The notes: generated from the letters alone by a model not told the origin. A DNA stretch of 45,974 nt from CAG-303 sp034172985 (GCA_034172985.1 JAXFDY010000048.1:1-45974); one strand, 5' to 3'; shown: positions 32,652 through 41,336, counted from the first letter of the stretch. A program made the numbers and translations.

Positions 32652-34339
32652 CCCCGAAATCTGTTTATACAGGCATATAGCTCCTGAATCCGCGGTTTAG
32701 CAAGCCCGCATGGCACATAAGCGCCACAAAATTCTTCCCAGCCTTTTCCCTCTAAAAGCTTCCAGGTTTCTTTCACAATCTGTCTGACGGTTCTCTTCCC
32801 GTCCAGCTTTCGTTCCAGAATATAACGTGTAAAATATGCCAATGCGGCAGTCTGTTCACTATCCGCCAGCTGCTCCAGGTACCGTATATCAATGTTTTCT
32901 TTATTGATTGAAAAACCATCTCTTCCCATGGTTTTTACTTTCATATGTTCATTTCGTTTGTCTTTTACACATTGATATGCAGGCAGTATGCGCTGAAAAT
33001 CCGGCACCGAAAAGCCCGGTGCAGACATCTCGGGTGATATGCGCTTCTTACATAATTCTTTTACTTTTAATGTTATATCCACCGGCTTGTAACAATCCAT
33101 CAGCAAAATATGGTCTGCAATATGGAAGAAAGCGCCGGAACTTCCTGCTACCAAAATCGTTGAAATATCTAATTGTCTGTATAAGTCCACTGCTCTTTCC
33201 AGAAACGGAGTAATCGGTTCCTTGTCTCTTGTAATCACCTGCTGCATGAATTCATCCCGTACCATAAAATTAGTAGCTGACGTATCTTCATCTATCAGAA
33301 ATAATTTACTCTCTGCTTCGATGCCTTCTACCAGACATGCTGCCTGAGAAGTACTTCCACTAGCATCTTCAGTGGAAAACCGCACCGTATCCTTTTTATT
33401 CGGCAGATCATTAATAAACATGGAAATATTAACATTTCGAATACCTCGTCCATCTTCTGCCCTTAGTTTAACTGCTGTCTGATCTGTAATCACATACTCT
33501 CTTCCATCTCCGGCTATATGATTATAAACGCCCTGCTGAACAGCCTCCAGCAATGTGGATTTTCCATGATATCCACCACCTACAATCAAAGTGATTCCTT
33601 TTGGAATCGCCATGCCTCTTATGGATCCCCTATGTGGAAGATTTAACGTCTTCTCCATTGATTTTGGTGACTCAAATGGTATGCTTTCTTTTAGAGGAAG
33701 CTGCGATACACCACTTTTTCTCGGAAGTACAGATTGATTGGCTATAAACGCCACCCATCCGTTTTCTTTTAATAATTGCCGGATTGCTTCCTGATCCTGT
33801 GCAAGCCACACTGCCTCCTGAAGCTTTTCCTGATGAATATTTCTGTAAAACAGGGTTTTTTCGATACATTCCGGAAGAAATTCAAACAAAATCTTCTCCA
33901 GACCTTTTGCATCAATAGTCCTTCCAAAAGCAGGAAATCCCACCAGAAAACGCACAATAATCTTTTTATCTTTAATCTGACAGGCACTTCTTTCCAATAC
34001 CTCCTGACCACATCTGCTGATAGACATCAGACCGCTTTTCCCGGAACCTTTTGTTTTAAAATTATACTGTTCAAATGCCTTTTCTAATTGCCGGATCAGA
34101 TAATCTTCCATAGCAATACGCATACATGGCTGTTCACAATATTCTACAGGAAAACCTGCCGTTTCATACGGTATCTCCACATGAACCGACGACGGAGAGG
34201 CAAATGGATCTCCCTGGACATGATCAATGGATAATATATATTTTTCAAACCCGTATGCCCCGGTTAAAGATTTATAGGCAGGATAGCTTTTCCGGTCTAT
34301 TTCTCTCAATTGAATACGCAATTCTTTATTTGTTCTCAT
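32648..34339 (-). CDS. Predicted ATPase of the ABC class (COG3044 type)
   Basis: 563 aa. The Walker A is GGGYHGKSTLL in the middle of the protein (about residue 255), the Walker B is KLFLIDEDTSATNFM, and DASGSTSQAACLVEGIE lies where an ABC signature region would be. An N-terminal ~200-residue domain of its own family precedes the nucleotide-binding part, and there are no membrane helices, so this is a soluble ABC-type ATPase rather than a transporter component. The family is widespread but its function is unknown. The gene follows mntP by 14 bp, inside the pts operon. The TAA stop sits within the direct repeat flanking the palindromic element. Confidence 0.88.
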   Translation of the reverse strand: MRTNKELRIQLREIDRKSYPAYKSLTGAYGFEKYILSIDHVQGDPFASPSSVHVEIPYETAGFPVEYCEQPCMRIAMEDYLIRQLEKAFEQYNFKTKGSGKSGLMSISRCGQEVLERSACQIKDKKIIVRFLVGFPAFGRTIDAKGLEKILFEFLPECIEKTLFYRNIHQEKLQEAVWLAQDQEAIRQLLKENGWVAFIANQSVLPRKSGVSQLPLKESIPFESPKSMEKTLNLPHRGSIRGMAIPKGITLIVGGGYHGKSTLLEAVQQGVYNHIAGDGREYVITDQTAVKLRAEDGRGIRNVNISMFINDLPNKKDTVRFSTEDASGSTSQAACLVEGIEAESKLFLIDEDTSATNFMVRDEFMQQVITRDKEPITPFLERAVDLYRQLDISTILVAGSSGAFFHIADHILLMDCYKPVDITLKVKELCKKRISPEMSAPGFSVPDFQRILPAYQCVKDKRNEHMKVKTMGRDGFSINKENIDIRYLEQLADSEQTAALAYFTRYILERKLDGKRTVRQIVKETWKLLEGKGWEEFCGAYVPCGLAKPRIQELYACINRFRG

Positions 34340-34353
34340 AAACCATGCCCCTC

Positions 34354-34917
34354 TTAAAAGTTAATAATACCAAGGTGTTCTAAAAGTATTTTCGTTCCCA
34401 TCAGAATAAGTATCACGCCACCGACAATCTCAGCCCCTGATTTATATTTTGCACCAAATACATTTCCAACCCGGATACCTGCAAAGGATAAAACAAAGGT
34501 AATGACCCCTATAAAGCATACAGCAGGCACAATGTCCACACTTAAACAGGCAAAACTTACACCTACTGCCAGAGCATCAATACTGGTTGCCACCGCCAAT
34601 GGAATCATTGTTTTAAAATCAAAAGTATCATTCAGGCTTTCCACCTCACCTAATGCCTCTTTTATCATATTTGCCCCTATCAATACTAATAAAACAAATG
34701 CAACCCAATGATCTATCTGATTAATGACACCTTTGAAACCGGAACCGAGCAGATAACCAATCAATGGCATACCTGCCTGAAATCCTCCGAAATATGCTCC
34801 TGCAATAGCAGCATTTTTCCAACTCATTTTTTTCATGGACAGACCTTTACAAATAGAAACTGCAAACGCATCCATAGATAATCCGACTGCCACAAGAAAT
34901 AATTCCAAAACTGACAT
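34354..34917 (-). CDS. mntP: Manganese efflux pump MntP
   Basis: 187 aa from the ATG at 34917, which has AAAGGAGG ten bases upstream; the longer frame (to 34974) would overlap the ptsI stop and has no ribosome site. Six hydrophobic segments in two repeats of three carry the acidic transport motifs LSMDAFAVSICKGL and TSIDALAVGVSFACL typical of MntP. Length matches the family (about 185-190). It exports Mn2+ and relieves manganese excess. No yybP-ykoY manganese riboswitch was seen. The gene sits inside the ptsHI transcription unit, an unusual place for a metal-stress gene. Confidence 0.93.
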   Translation of the reverse strand: MSVLELFLVAVGLSMDAFAVSICKGLSMKKMSWKNAAIAGAYFGGFQAGMPLIGYLLGSGFKGVINQIDHWVAFVLLVLIGANMIKEALGEVESLNDTFDFKTMIPLAVATSIDALAVGVSFACLSVDIVPAVCFIGVITFVLSFAGIRVGNVFGAKYKSGAEIVGGVILILMGTKILLEHLGIINF

Positions 34918-34958
34918 GATATATAATCCTCCTTTGTATCTCTTCATTATAGCCCTAT

Positions 34959-36683
34959 TTACAGTCCGGGACAACTGCTTTTTATACTATAATTTGTTAA
35001 ACATTTCATCACTTCTGCTTCCGTGGCACATTTCATCACTTCTTCCGTAATTTTATCTGCTTCTTTTCTGGTCCATTTTGCAATCGATGACCTGGATGAT
35101 AATATAGCATTGGGACTTACACTGTATTCTTTCAGCCCAAACGAAATAAAAAGAGGGGTAAGCAGAGGGTCTGCAGCTGCTTCTCCGCACATACCTGCCA
35201 TAATTCCAGCTTCATTTGCTGCACCTATAATGCGCCGGATAGAGCGAAGCACCGCCGGCTGATATGCAGAATACAGATATGCCACTTTTGCATTTCCTCT
35301 ATCCACTGCCATAGTGTACTGTATCAAATCATTTGTTCCTATACTAAAAAAATCTGCCTCTTTTGCAAGCACATCTGCAATTTCGCTTGCTGCCGGAGTT
35401 TCTATCATGACACCTATCTGAATTTCTTTGTCATATGGTATTTCTTCTTTGTCTAGTTCTCGCTTCAACTGCTCAACCAGTCTCTTAACCTCTCTGATTT
35501 CTTCTACACATGTCACAAGTGGAATCATAATTTTTATATTTCCATAGGCGCTGGCCCGCAAAAGTGCCCGCAACTGTACCCGATAGATATCTTCTCTTTT
35601 CAGGCAGAAACGAACTGCCCGATAGCCAAGAAACGGATTATCTTCCTTTCCCATATCAAGATATGGAATCTCTTTATCTCCACCTACATCAAGAGTTCTG
35701 ATAATCACTTCCCGCCCCTGCATAAGCTCAGCAACCTGCTTATACGCCACAAACTGTTCTTCTTCCTCCGGAAGTTTTGTTTTTCCCATAAACAGAAACT
35801 CTGTACGAAACAAGCCTATCCCTTCTCCGTCCTGTTCCAATACTCTTTTCGCATCTTCCGGTGTACCAATATTTCCATATACAAATACCCTGATTCCATC
35901 CCCGGTTTCTGTATCTTTTCCCCGAAGCATTTCCAATTTTTTCTTTCCTTCCAGATATTGCCTCTTTTTCTCCTGATATTCTTTCACAACCGTCTCATCC
36001 GGCTCCAAAATCACAGTTCCTTCACTTCCATCTATTACCGCAGACATACCATCATGCACCATGGATACAATATGATCCACACTCAGAACTGCAGGTATTT
36101 CCAAGGCTCTTGCCAGGATTGCAGAATGGGATGTTTTTCCCCCCACTTCTGTCAGGATACCCTCCACATTTTCTCTTACAATTCCTGCTGTCATGGAAGG
36201 TGTCAGATCTCTTGCCACTAAAATGGTTCCTTTTGGTACCTGACTAATATTGATATCCGGTACCCCGGTAAGTATTTTTAACATCCGTACACGGATATCA
36301 GAGATATCCGTTGCACGCTGTATCGTCAGATCGTCTTCCGTCTGCGTAAACATTGTGATGAACATTTCACACACATCATCCAATGCTTTTTCTGCACAAC
36401 TGCCCTCACGTACCTTCCCTTTGATTTCATCCTGAAAAAATGGGTCAGAAATCATTTCTGCATGGCCTTCCAGAATCTCTGCATTATGTTCTCCCACACT
36501 CGCTTTGATGTTTTCTGCCATTGCCATGGTTTTTGTCTTAAATGCTTCTACAGCTTCCTCAAAACGAATTATTTCCGCTTCTGTATCTATGATTTTTCTA
36601 TCTTTATAAACAGGAATCTCATTGCTGATCATTATAATTTTTCCTATTCCATATCCTGCAGATCCACTAATTCCCTTCTGCAT
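34959..36683 (-). CDS. ptsI: PTS enzyme I (phosphoenolpyruvate-protein phosphotransferase)
   Basis: 574 aa from the ATG at 36683 (a GTG at 36695, four codons upstream, is also possible). The domains are in normal order: N-terminal HPr-binding helices, the phospho-His domain with GGKTSHSAILARALEIPAV (His of TSHSAI is phosphorylated by PEP), and the C-terminal PEP-binding TIM barrel with GIGLFRTEFLFM, FFSIGTNDLIQYTMAVDR and the active Cys region AGMCGEAAADP. It starts the sugar phosphotransferase chain in the cytoplasm by passing phosphate from PEP to HPr. It directly follows ptsH. No sugar-specific EII gene is in the window, so these are the general PTS genes. Confidence 0.96.
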   Translation of the reverse strand: MQKGISGSAGYGIGKIIMISNEIPVYKDRKIIDTEAEIIRFEEAVEAFKTKTMAMAENIKASVGEHNAEILEGHAEMISDPFFQDEIKGKVREGSCAEKALDDVCEMFITMFTQTEDDLTIQRATDISDIRVRMLKILTGVPDINISQVPKGTILVARDLTPSMTAGIVRENVEGILTEVGGKTSHSAILARALEIPAVLSVDHIVSMVHDGMSAVIDGSEGTVILEPDETVVKEYQEKKRQYLEGKKKLEMLRGKDTETGDGIRVFVYGNIGTPEDAKRVLEQDGEGIGLFRTEFLFMGKTKLPEEEEQFVAYKQVAELMQGREVIIRTLDVGGDKEIPYLDMGKEDNPFLGYRAVRFCLKREDIYRVQLRALLRASAYGNIKIMIPLVTCVEEIREVKRLVEQLKRELDKEEIPYDKEIQIGVMIETPAASEIADVLAKEADFFSIGTNDLIQYTMAVDRGNAKVAYLYSAYQPAVLRSIRRIIGAANEAGIMAGMCGEAAADPLLTPLFISFGLKEYSVSPNAILSSRSSIAKWTRKEADKITEEVMKCATEAEVMKCLTNYSIKSSCPGL

Positions 36684-36695
36684 ATCATCACCCAC

Positions 36696-36959
36696 CTATT
36701 CTCCAAGCCCGGTTTCAATCAGATTCACAGCTCTGTCAAGCGCTGCCTGCTCATCCTGTCCCTCACATTCAATCGTAATCTCCGAACCACATTTAATACA
36801 TCCCGCAATTATATTCATAACACTTTTTGCATTTATCTTTTTTCCATTAAACAAGATCGTGACACTACATGGAAAGGCTGTCATTTCTTTTGACAACACA
36901 CCTGCAGGCCTCATATGCAACCCCTGCTTATTGATAACCGTCACTGTTTTTGAAACCAT
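36696..36959 (-). CDS. ptsH: HPr phosphocarrier protein
   Basis: 87 aa. The active-site His15 is in NKQGLHMRPAGVLSKE. The regulatory Ser46 region KKINAKSVMNIIAG is intact, so it should be a substrate of HPr kinase and take part in carbon catabolite control as in other Firmicutes. AAGGAG lies nine bases before the ATG. First gene of the unit with ptsI, mntP, the ABC-class ATPase and (after the palindrome) the hydrolase. No convincing promoter was recognised in the 75 bp upstream. Confidence 0.95.
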   Translation of the reverse strand: MVSKTVTVINKQGLHMRPAGVLSKEMTAFPCSVTILFNGKKINAKSVMNIIAGCIKCGSEITIECEGQDEQAALDRAVNLIETGLGE

Positions 36960-37034
36960 AATTCCATTCTCCTTCTATCATTTTCTTTTTATTTATTCTT
37001 CACCATAAAGCCCATAATAATACATACTTTAATT

Positions 37035-37518
37035 TCAACTTTTTTCATCTTTTATCTGAATTATCAAACTTTTTTCCGGTATTTGAAAAAAATTAAAATA
37101 TTCCGTTTCTTTCGGTATCCACTCTGAAACAAAACGTTTCAGCATTACTTCCCCATTTCGCTGCTTTATTCTCTCAATCTGCATTTCCCCGGATATCTGC
37201 ATATATACTCTCAGAGAATAAATATCTCCAAAATATTTCCAATACAGGTATGATTACTTCACGTTTAAAGCGCTCATAATCAATATTGCCTCCCACTTCA
37301 GCCAGACGCTCCGGTGTCCGCTGATTTTCTCGGAGAAAAAAATCGTCCATATGAAAAAGATTACCTGAAAACAGCTCCTGAAGATAATAACCAAGGATTG
37401 TTTTTCCTGATGCACTCATGCCGTCTATAGCAATCAATATGGTCTGTTCTTTTGTTCCCAGAAGTTTCTCTATCTCTTCTACTATCGGTCGAAACCGCTC
37501 TTTGCACATCTCTCTCAT
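37035..37518 (-). pseudogene. Uridine-kinase-like P-loop kinase, out-of-frame internal deletion
   Basis: The start (37518) overlaps the ECF S gene stop as ATGA. The first ~95 residues are normal for a uridine-kinase-like family: IAIDGMSASGKTILGYYL (Walker A), LFHMDDFFLRENQRTPERLA and GGNIDYERFKREVIIPVLE. After that the frame ends in unrelated residues at 37174. In another frame, 37035 to about 37240 encodes the family's C-terminal end: KYFGDIYSLRVYMQI, ERIKQRNGEVMLKRFVSEW, IPKETEYFNFF, then TGA. About 60-70 middle residues, which would include part of the active site, are missing at the junction near 37232-37240 and the two halves differ by one in frame. It is read as a pseudogene caused by a deletion. 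A truncated 114-aa product (37174-37518) is possible but would keep only the P-loop half. Confidence 0.8.
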
Positions 37519-38030
37519 TTTATTTTTCCTAAGCTGACAATAATAGCCGGAATCAATATCAGCTGTATAACTATGCCCGGTATCGCATTAACAAAAGCCT
37601 GTGTTGCAAAAATCATCCAGGTAAATTCATTTCCCAATATTTTAAACAGAAAAAAAGAGATGATTCCCCAGGCAATTCTGCCTATCAGCATTGCTGATAT
37701 TAATGAAACATAGATTCCGCATTTTTTATGTTTCAGCAATTTATACAAACATCCCGAAAACATACCGTAACAAAGTAGTTCTACAGACATAGCCAGCGCA
37801 TTTGGTATCATGACCGGAACGCCAAAAAGAATACTTTTCAATAATGGAAGTATGAAGCCCACCGCCGCTCCATAAGGTGCTCCGCAGATAAATCCACACA
37901 ATAATACAGGAATATGCATGGGCAAAAGCATATTCCCAATAGAAGGTATCTGCATCGTCAAAAAAGGTAATACAATACCTAAGGCCAGAAAGAAGGCTGC
38001 CAAAATTATTTTTCCAGTGTTATTTCTCAT
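37515..38030 (-). CDS. ECF transporter substrate-binding (S) component
   Basis: 171 aa from the ATG at 38030, set by GGAGGAG five bases upstream; an in-frame start at 38075 has no ribosome site. Five or six hydrophobic segments, with the GFICGAPYGAAVGFILPLLKS block typical of small S components that bind vitamins or nucleobase-type ligands and share a common EcfAAT module. The module is not in this window. The substrate is unknown. The downstream gene, coupled by a 4-nt overlap, is a broken uridine-kinase-like gene, so the pair may once have imported and phosphorylated one compound. It diverges from the E1-like gene. Confidence 0.8.
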   Translation of the reverse strand: MRNNTGKIILAAFFLALGIVLPFLTMQIPSIGNMLLPMHIPVLLCGFICGAPYGAAVGFILPLLKSILFGVPVMIPNALAMSVELLCYGMFSGCLYKLLKHKKCGIYVSLISAMLIGRIAWGIISFFLFKILGNEFTWMIFATQAFVNAIPGIVIQLILIPAIIVSLGKIK

Positions 38031-38109
38031 TTTTTCTCCTCCGTCTTTCCAATATCCTTCTTGTATATCGGCCATTCAGTGATATACTTTAACACAAAAA
38101 AGAATACCA

Positions 38110-38138
38110 TTGACAATCCCTCTGTAATCGTGTACAAT
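38110..38138 (+). promoter_or_regulatory. Strong sigma-A-type promoter for the E1-like/rhodanese operon
   Basis: A perfect TTGACA (38110-38115), 17-bp spacer and TACAAT (38133-38138) on the plus strand, giving a leader of about 52 nt to the ATG at 38197. No leader structure was recognised. Confidence 0.7.
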
Positions 38139-38196
38139 ATTTCCTATTAAATACATAGGCTTTATGTTTATTTTAATCAGAAAGGAAGCAACTGAA

Positions 38197-39015
38197 ATGG
38201 CATTTACCGAAGACCAGCTGGAACGGTATTCCAGACATTTTGTCCTGCCTGAAATCGGTGTTTCAGGGCAGAAACGTCTGTTGCAGTCAAAAGTTTTAGT
38301 CGTTGGTGCAGGTGCCCTTGGCTCTGCCGCTCTCATGTATCTGGCTGCAGCAGGAGTCGGAACAATCGGTATTGCAGATTATGATAAAATAGAATTATCA
38401 AACCTGCAACGCCAGATTATACACACAACAGATCATGTAGGAACTGAGAAAACTGAATCTGCAAAAAAAACAATGAATGCGATTAATCCGGATGTTCATG
38501 TTATTTTACATCCCGTAAAACTGACCCTAGAGAATATTGAAAAGATTATTTCTCCTTACGATTTTATTATCGACGGAACGGATCGTTTTGAATCAAAATT
38601 TCTTATCAATGATGCCTGTGTTCTTTCACAAAAACCTTATTCCCACGCGGGGGTCGTTCGCTTTGAAGGACAGGTTATGACATATGTACCGAATAAAGGA
38701 CCATGTCTTCGTTGTTTACTGGGGAGTGTACCGCCAACATCTGAAACTATGACTTGTTCCCAGGCTGGGGTTCTTGGTGCCGTAACAGGTATTCTTGGAA
38801 GTATACAGGCTTTGGAAGCCATAAAATATTTGCTGGGAATCGGAAATTTACTAACTGGAAGAATATTAAGCTTCGACGGATTAAAATTAGATTTTCATTT
38901 CACACACATTACAAAAGCCTCACCCCAATGCAGCGTGTGTGGTGAAAATCCTACTATTTTAAAACTAACTGACAATAAAGCAGAATATGAACCCCTTACA
39001 GGCTGCCAGACCTGA
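38197..39015 (+). CDS. ThiF/MoeB/HesA-family E1-like adenylyltransferase
   Basis: 272 aa from the ATG at 38197 (AGAAAGGAAG about eight bases upstream; the frame could extend to 38164). It has the nucleotide-binding VLVVGAGALGSAALMYLA, Asp-containing IADYDKIELSNLQRQI, a structural zinc site from CLRC and CSVCGENP, and a Cys in ETMTCSQAGVLGA that matches the catalytic Cys position of ThiF. Members adenylate the C-terminal Gly-Gly of ThiS, MoaD or similar sulfur carriers. No such small carrier was found near it. It is followed by an overlapping or adjacent rhodanese and a TcdA-like gene, suggesting one sulfur-transfer or tRNA/cofactor unit. Confidence 0.9.
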   Translation: MAFTEDQLERYSRHFVLPEIGVSGQKRLLQSKVLVVGAGALGSAALMYLAAAGVGTIGIADYDKIELSNLQRQIIHTTDHVGTEKTESAKKTMNAINPDVHVILHPVKLTLENIEKIISPYDFIIDGTDRFESKFLINDACVLSQKPYSHAGVVRFEGQVMTYVPNKGPCLRCLLGSVPPTSETMTCSQAGVLGAVTGILGSIQALEAIKYLLGIGNLLTGRILSFDGLKLDFHFTHITKASPQCSVCGENPTILKLTDNKAEYEPLTGCQT

Positions 39016-39046
39016 TTGCACAGAACATAAACAGAGCAGGTGGAAT

Positions 39047-39358
39047 ATGATTCAGGAAATTGATATATGTGATTATTCAGAAAATCGTTTTGATAATGAA
39101 ATTTTAGTTGATCTCCGGGATAAATTTATGTTTGATTTCGGTACACTCCCCGGAGCTATTAACATCCCTATAGACCAGATTCGGCAACTGTATCATTTGC
39201 CGAAAGATAAAAAGATATGCTTGTTTTGTCAGGCAGGAGAGGTCAGCCGCGAAATCGCAGAACTGCTCACAGATGCCGGATATGAGGCGTTTCATTTATC
39301 CGGCGGCTATCGCAAATACTTAAGTGAACAAGTAAAACATTCATCGGAGGAAATTTAG
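39047..39358 (+). CDS. Single-domain rhodanese
   Basis: 103 aa from the ATG at 39047 (AGGTGG just upstream). An in-frame ATG at 38987 would add 20 residues overlapping the E1-like gene and has no ribosome site. The rhodanese features are EILVDLRDKFMFDFGTLPGAINIP and the active-site loop KICLFCQAGEVSREIAELL with the persulfide-forming Cys, then AGYEAFHLSGGYRKYL. It carries sulfur as a persulfide and probably feeds the flanking E1-like enzyme, as in MoeB- or ThiF-rhodanese fusions. Two bases separate its stop from the start of the next gene. Confidence 0.87.
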   Translation: MIQEIDICDYSENRFDNEILVDLRDKFMFDFGTLPGAINIPIDQIRQLYHLPKDKKICLFCQAGEVSREIAELLTDAGYEAFHLSGGYRKYLSEQVKHSSEEI

Positions 39359-39360
39359 AT

Positions 39361-40119
39361 ATGTTGAATCAGTTTTCAAGAACAGAATTGCTTTTTGGAA
39401 AAAACGGAATGGAGAAGCTGGCTCATGCAAGGGTTGCCATCTTCGGCATCGGCGGTGTGGGCGGCTATGCGGTGGAAGCACTTGTCCGCAGCGGCATCGG
39501 TACAGTAGATTTGATAGATGACGATAAAGTATGTCTGACAAACATCAATCGCCAGATTTATGCCACCCGGAAAACAGTTGGAAAATATAAGGTAGATGTG
39601 GCTGCAGAACGAATTGCAGATATCAATCCTGATGCCATAGTCAATACCTATAAGACATTTTATACCCCGGAAACATCCGGACAGTTCGATTTTTCTGAGT
39701 ATGATTATGTGATTGATGCCATCGACACTGTGACAGGGAAACTGGAACTGGTGGAAAATGCGGTAAAATGTAATACACCTATTATTAGCTGTATGGGAGC
39801 TGGAAATAAATTAGATCCCACTGCTTTTGAAGTCAGTGATATTTACAAAACTTCCGTATGTCCTCTTGCAAAAGTAATGCGCCGGGAACTGAAAAAACGC
39901 GGTATCAAAAAGCTGAAAGTTGTCTATTCCAAAGAGCAGCCGCTTACTCCTATCGATGACATGGCCATTAGCTGCCGCACAAACTGTATCTGTCCTCCCG
40001 ACACTGCCAGAACCTGCACGCAACGCCGTCAGGTTCCCGGAAGTAATGCATTTGTTCCTTCAGTTGCCGGACTGATTATCGCCGGAGAAGTGATAAAAGA
40101 TTTATTAAACAAGAATTAA
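39361..40119 (+). CDS. tcdA: tRNA threonylcarbamoyladenosine dehydratase (TcdA/CsdL-like)
   Basis: 252 aa, E1-like fold specialised for forming the cyclic ct6A hypermodification at tRNA position 37 with ATP. The marks are FSRTELLFGKNGMEKLAHA, ATP-binding VAIFGIGGVGGYAVEALVRSG, DDDKVCLTNINRQIYA, YVIDAIDTVTGKLEL, MGAGNKLDPTAFEVSDI and the end SNAFVPSVAGLIIAGEVI. Length matches the family (about 250-270). GGAGG lies ten bases before the ATG. It is the third gene of the plus-strand unit with an E1-like protein and a rhodanese, whose persulfide may help as CsdA/CsdE do elsewhere. Its stop overlaps the remnant of ttcA on the other strand. Confidence 0.93.
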   Translation: MLNQFSRTELLFGKNGMEKLAHARVAIFGIGGVGGYAVEALVRSGIGTVDLIDDDKVCLTNINRQIYATRKTVGKYKVDVAAERIADINPDAIVNTYKTFYTPETSGQFDFSEYDYVIDAIDTVTGKLELVENAVKCNTPIISCMGAGNKLDPTAFEVSDIYKTSVCPLAKVMRRELKKRGIKKLKVVYSKEQPLTPIDDMAISCRTNCICPPDTARTCTQRRQVPGSNAFVPSVAGLIIAGEVIKDLLNKN

Positions 40120-40449
40120 TATTCATCCAGAAAACGATGTGTCTTGCCATCTTTTTTATATGCTATTACAGTATGAAGCACAGCTTTCCGTAAACCGGCA
40201 GGCACACTGGATAAAGTTCAGATGATTATAATTCATCCAGTGAATAATACCCTTCTCCCCATGACGCAAAAGCTCCTGGAATAATTTGGCCATCAGCATG
40301 GAATCTTTTCCGCCCGAAATACAGACAGCAATTTTATCCCCCTCCTGAATCAATTCATATTCATGGATTGCCTTTGTAAAATTTCGCCAGATTTCCTTTC
40401 CAGTCTGTGATATTACCGGAACATAATCTGAAATTCCTTTGTATTCCAT
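40116..40449 (-). pseudogene. ttcA remnant with two internal deletions
   Basis: The first ~65 residues match the N-terminus of TtcA-type tRNA 2-thiocytidine enzymes including the PP-loop CISGGKDSMLMAKLFQELL. The frame then jumps straight to the C-terminal block IIHWMNYNHLNFIQCACRFTE, leaving out about 115-120 residues that carry the CxxC iron-sulfur site. After SCAS a second loss shifts the frame; the proper C-terminal end TVIAYKKDGKTHRFLDEY and its TAA are found in another frame at 40116-40172. The 97-aa reading frame at 40156-40449 therefore cannot make an active enzyme. Its first 37 nt overlap the end of the upstream YwqK-like gene. Estimates of missing length come from memory of family members. 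Confidence 0.82.
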
Positions 40450-41309
40450 GACATATTTTCATTTTTACTTCTCTTTAATGTAATCTTGTCCTGCCCAAAT
40501 ACAATCTCCATCGGTTTCTTAATCATAATCTCTTCCTGAAAAAAATCCGGCTCCTCTCTCGGAACAAATTCTCCTACTACTTCTCCATTTTTCTGAACAA
40601 TAATCTTATTGCGAATGGTTTTTGCAGAAAGAATCGTTCCATCCTCATGGAATACAAGAGAATTATGATCTGCATGCATCATAAATGCATCTGTATCAAA
40701 TGGAAATAGTATACCCCACTGAGTTTGAAGCTGTGTTCCAAATGCCGGTTCTATAGACTTAAGTATCCCCTCTTCTGTCAATTCTACACCCAGTCTGGTC
40801 TTTATTTTTCCATATGCGGTATCTATGTCCAAAGTCGTTTTGGGCCAAATGGTGATACTATGCAGATTCCTGTCCGGATAAAAATGAATACATAATGGCT
40901 TGCATACAAGCTCTGTCCCCAAAACAGGAAGCGTTATTTCCTCTGCCAGCTCATACTCATTCTCCTCTGTCCAATAACCATTTATCTGTCCGTACAATGG
41001 AAAAATACGCCTGATATTTCCATTTTCATAGAAAGTAATATGTTCTGCCTTGATTCGACCTATCCCGGTTTCTATTTCTGTCTGCTCCTGCAGATAAATA
41101 CTCCTTATCATTCCATCGTCGTAAAACTCAACTGTTGGACGATATTTTTTTCTTATATCAGATAACTCATATGCGGGAATGAATTTCCCATATTTTGTTT
41201 TTAACTCACTATACTCTGAGGTAATGACACTTTTTATGCGGCCGTTTTCATAATACTCTGCTGTTTCAACCCCATTTAAGATGCCATATCCAGTTTCTAC
41301 CTGAAACAT
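40413..41309 (-). CDS. YwqK/MORN-like repeat protein, unknown function
   Basis: 298 aa with no signal peptide or membrane segment. It carries repeated units of the form [EFH]-[FY]-Y-x-[DN]-G-x-[IL]-[RK]-S-[IV]: EYYENGRIKSV, EFYDDGMIRSIYL, TFYENGNIRRIFP, HFYPDRNLHSITI, with degenerate copies such as LVFHEDGTILSA. Between them recur TxYGxI-type turns (ETGYGILNG, KYGKFIPAY, IGRIKAEHITF, AYGKIKTRLGV), so the protein is an antiparallel beta-repeat sheet similar to YwqK or MORN repeats. AAAGGA lies five bases before the ATG. It is followed by the overlapping ttcA remnant and preceded by a strong hairpin. Function unknown. Confidence 0.78.
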   Translation of the reverse strand: MFQVETGYGILNGVETAEYYENGRIKSVITSEYSELKTKYGKFIPAYELSDIRKKYRPTVEFYDDGMIRSIYLQEQTEIETGIGRIKAEHITFYENGNIRRIFPLYGQINGYWTEENEYELAEEITLPVLGTELVCKPLCIHFYPDRNLHSITIWPKTTLDIDTAYGKIKTRLGVELTEEGILKSIEPAFGTQLQTQWGILFPFDTDAFMMHADHNSLVFHEDGTILSAKTIRNKIIVQKNGEVVGEFVPREEPDFFQEEIMIKKPMEIVFGQDKITLKRSKNENMSWNTKEFQIMFR

Positions 41310-41336
41310 ATCTGTCCTTTCTTAATCAATAATTAC

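Noticed and set aside
34918..34958. yybP-ykoY manganese riboswitch before mntP
   Set aside because: The space between ptsI and mntP is about 40 bp and has only a ribosome site, too short for this riboswitch.
40156..40449. 97-aa frame as a stand-alone small PP-loop protein
   Set aside because: The C-terminal TtcA segments are present but displaced or out of frame, showing that this is a deleted gene and not a distinct short family.
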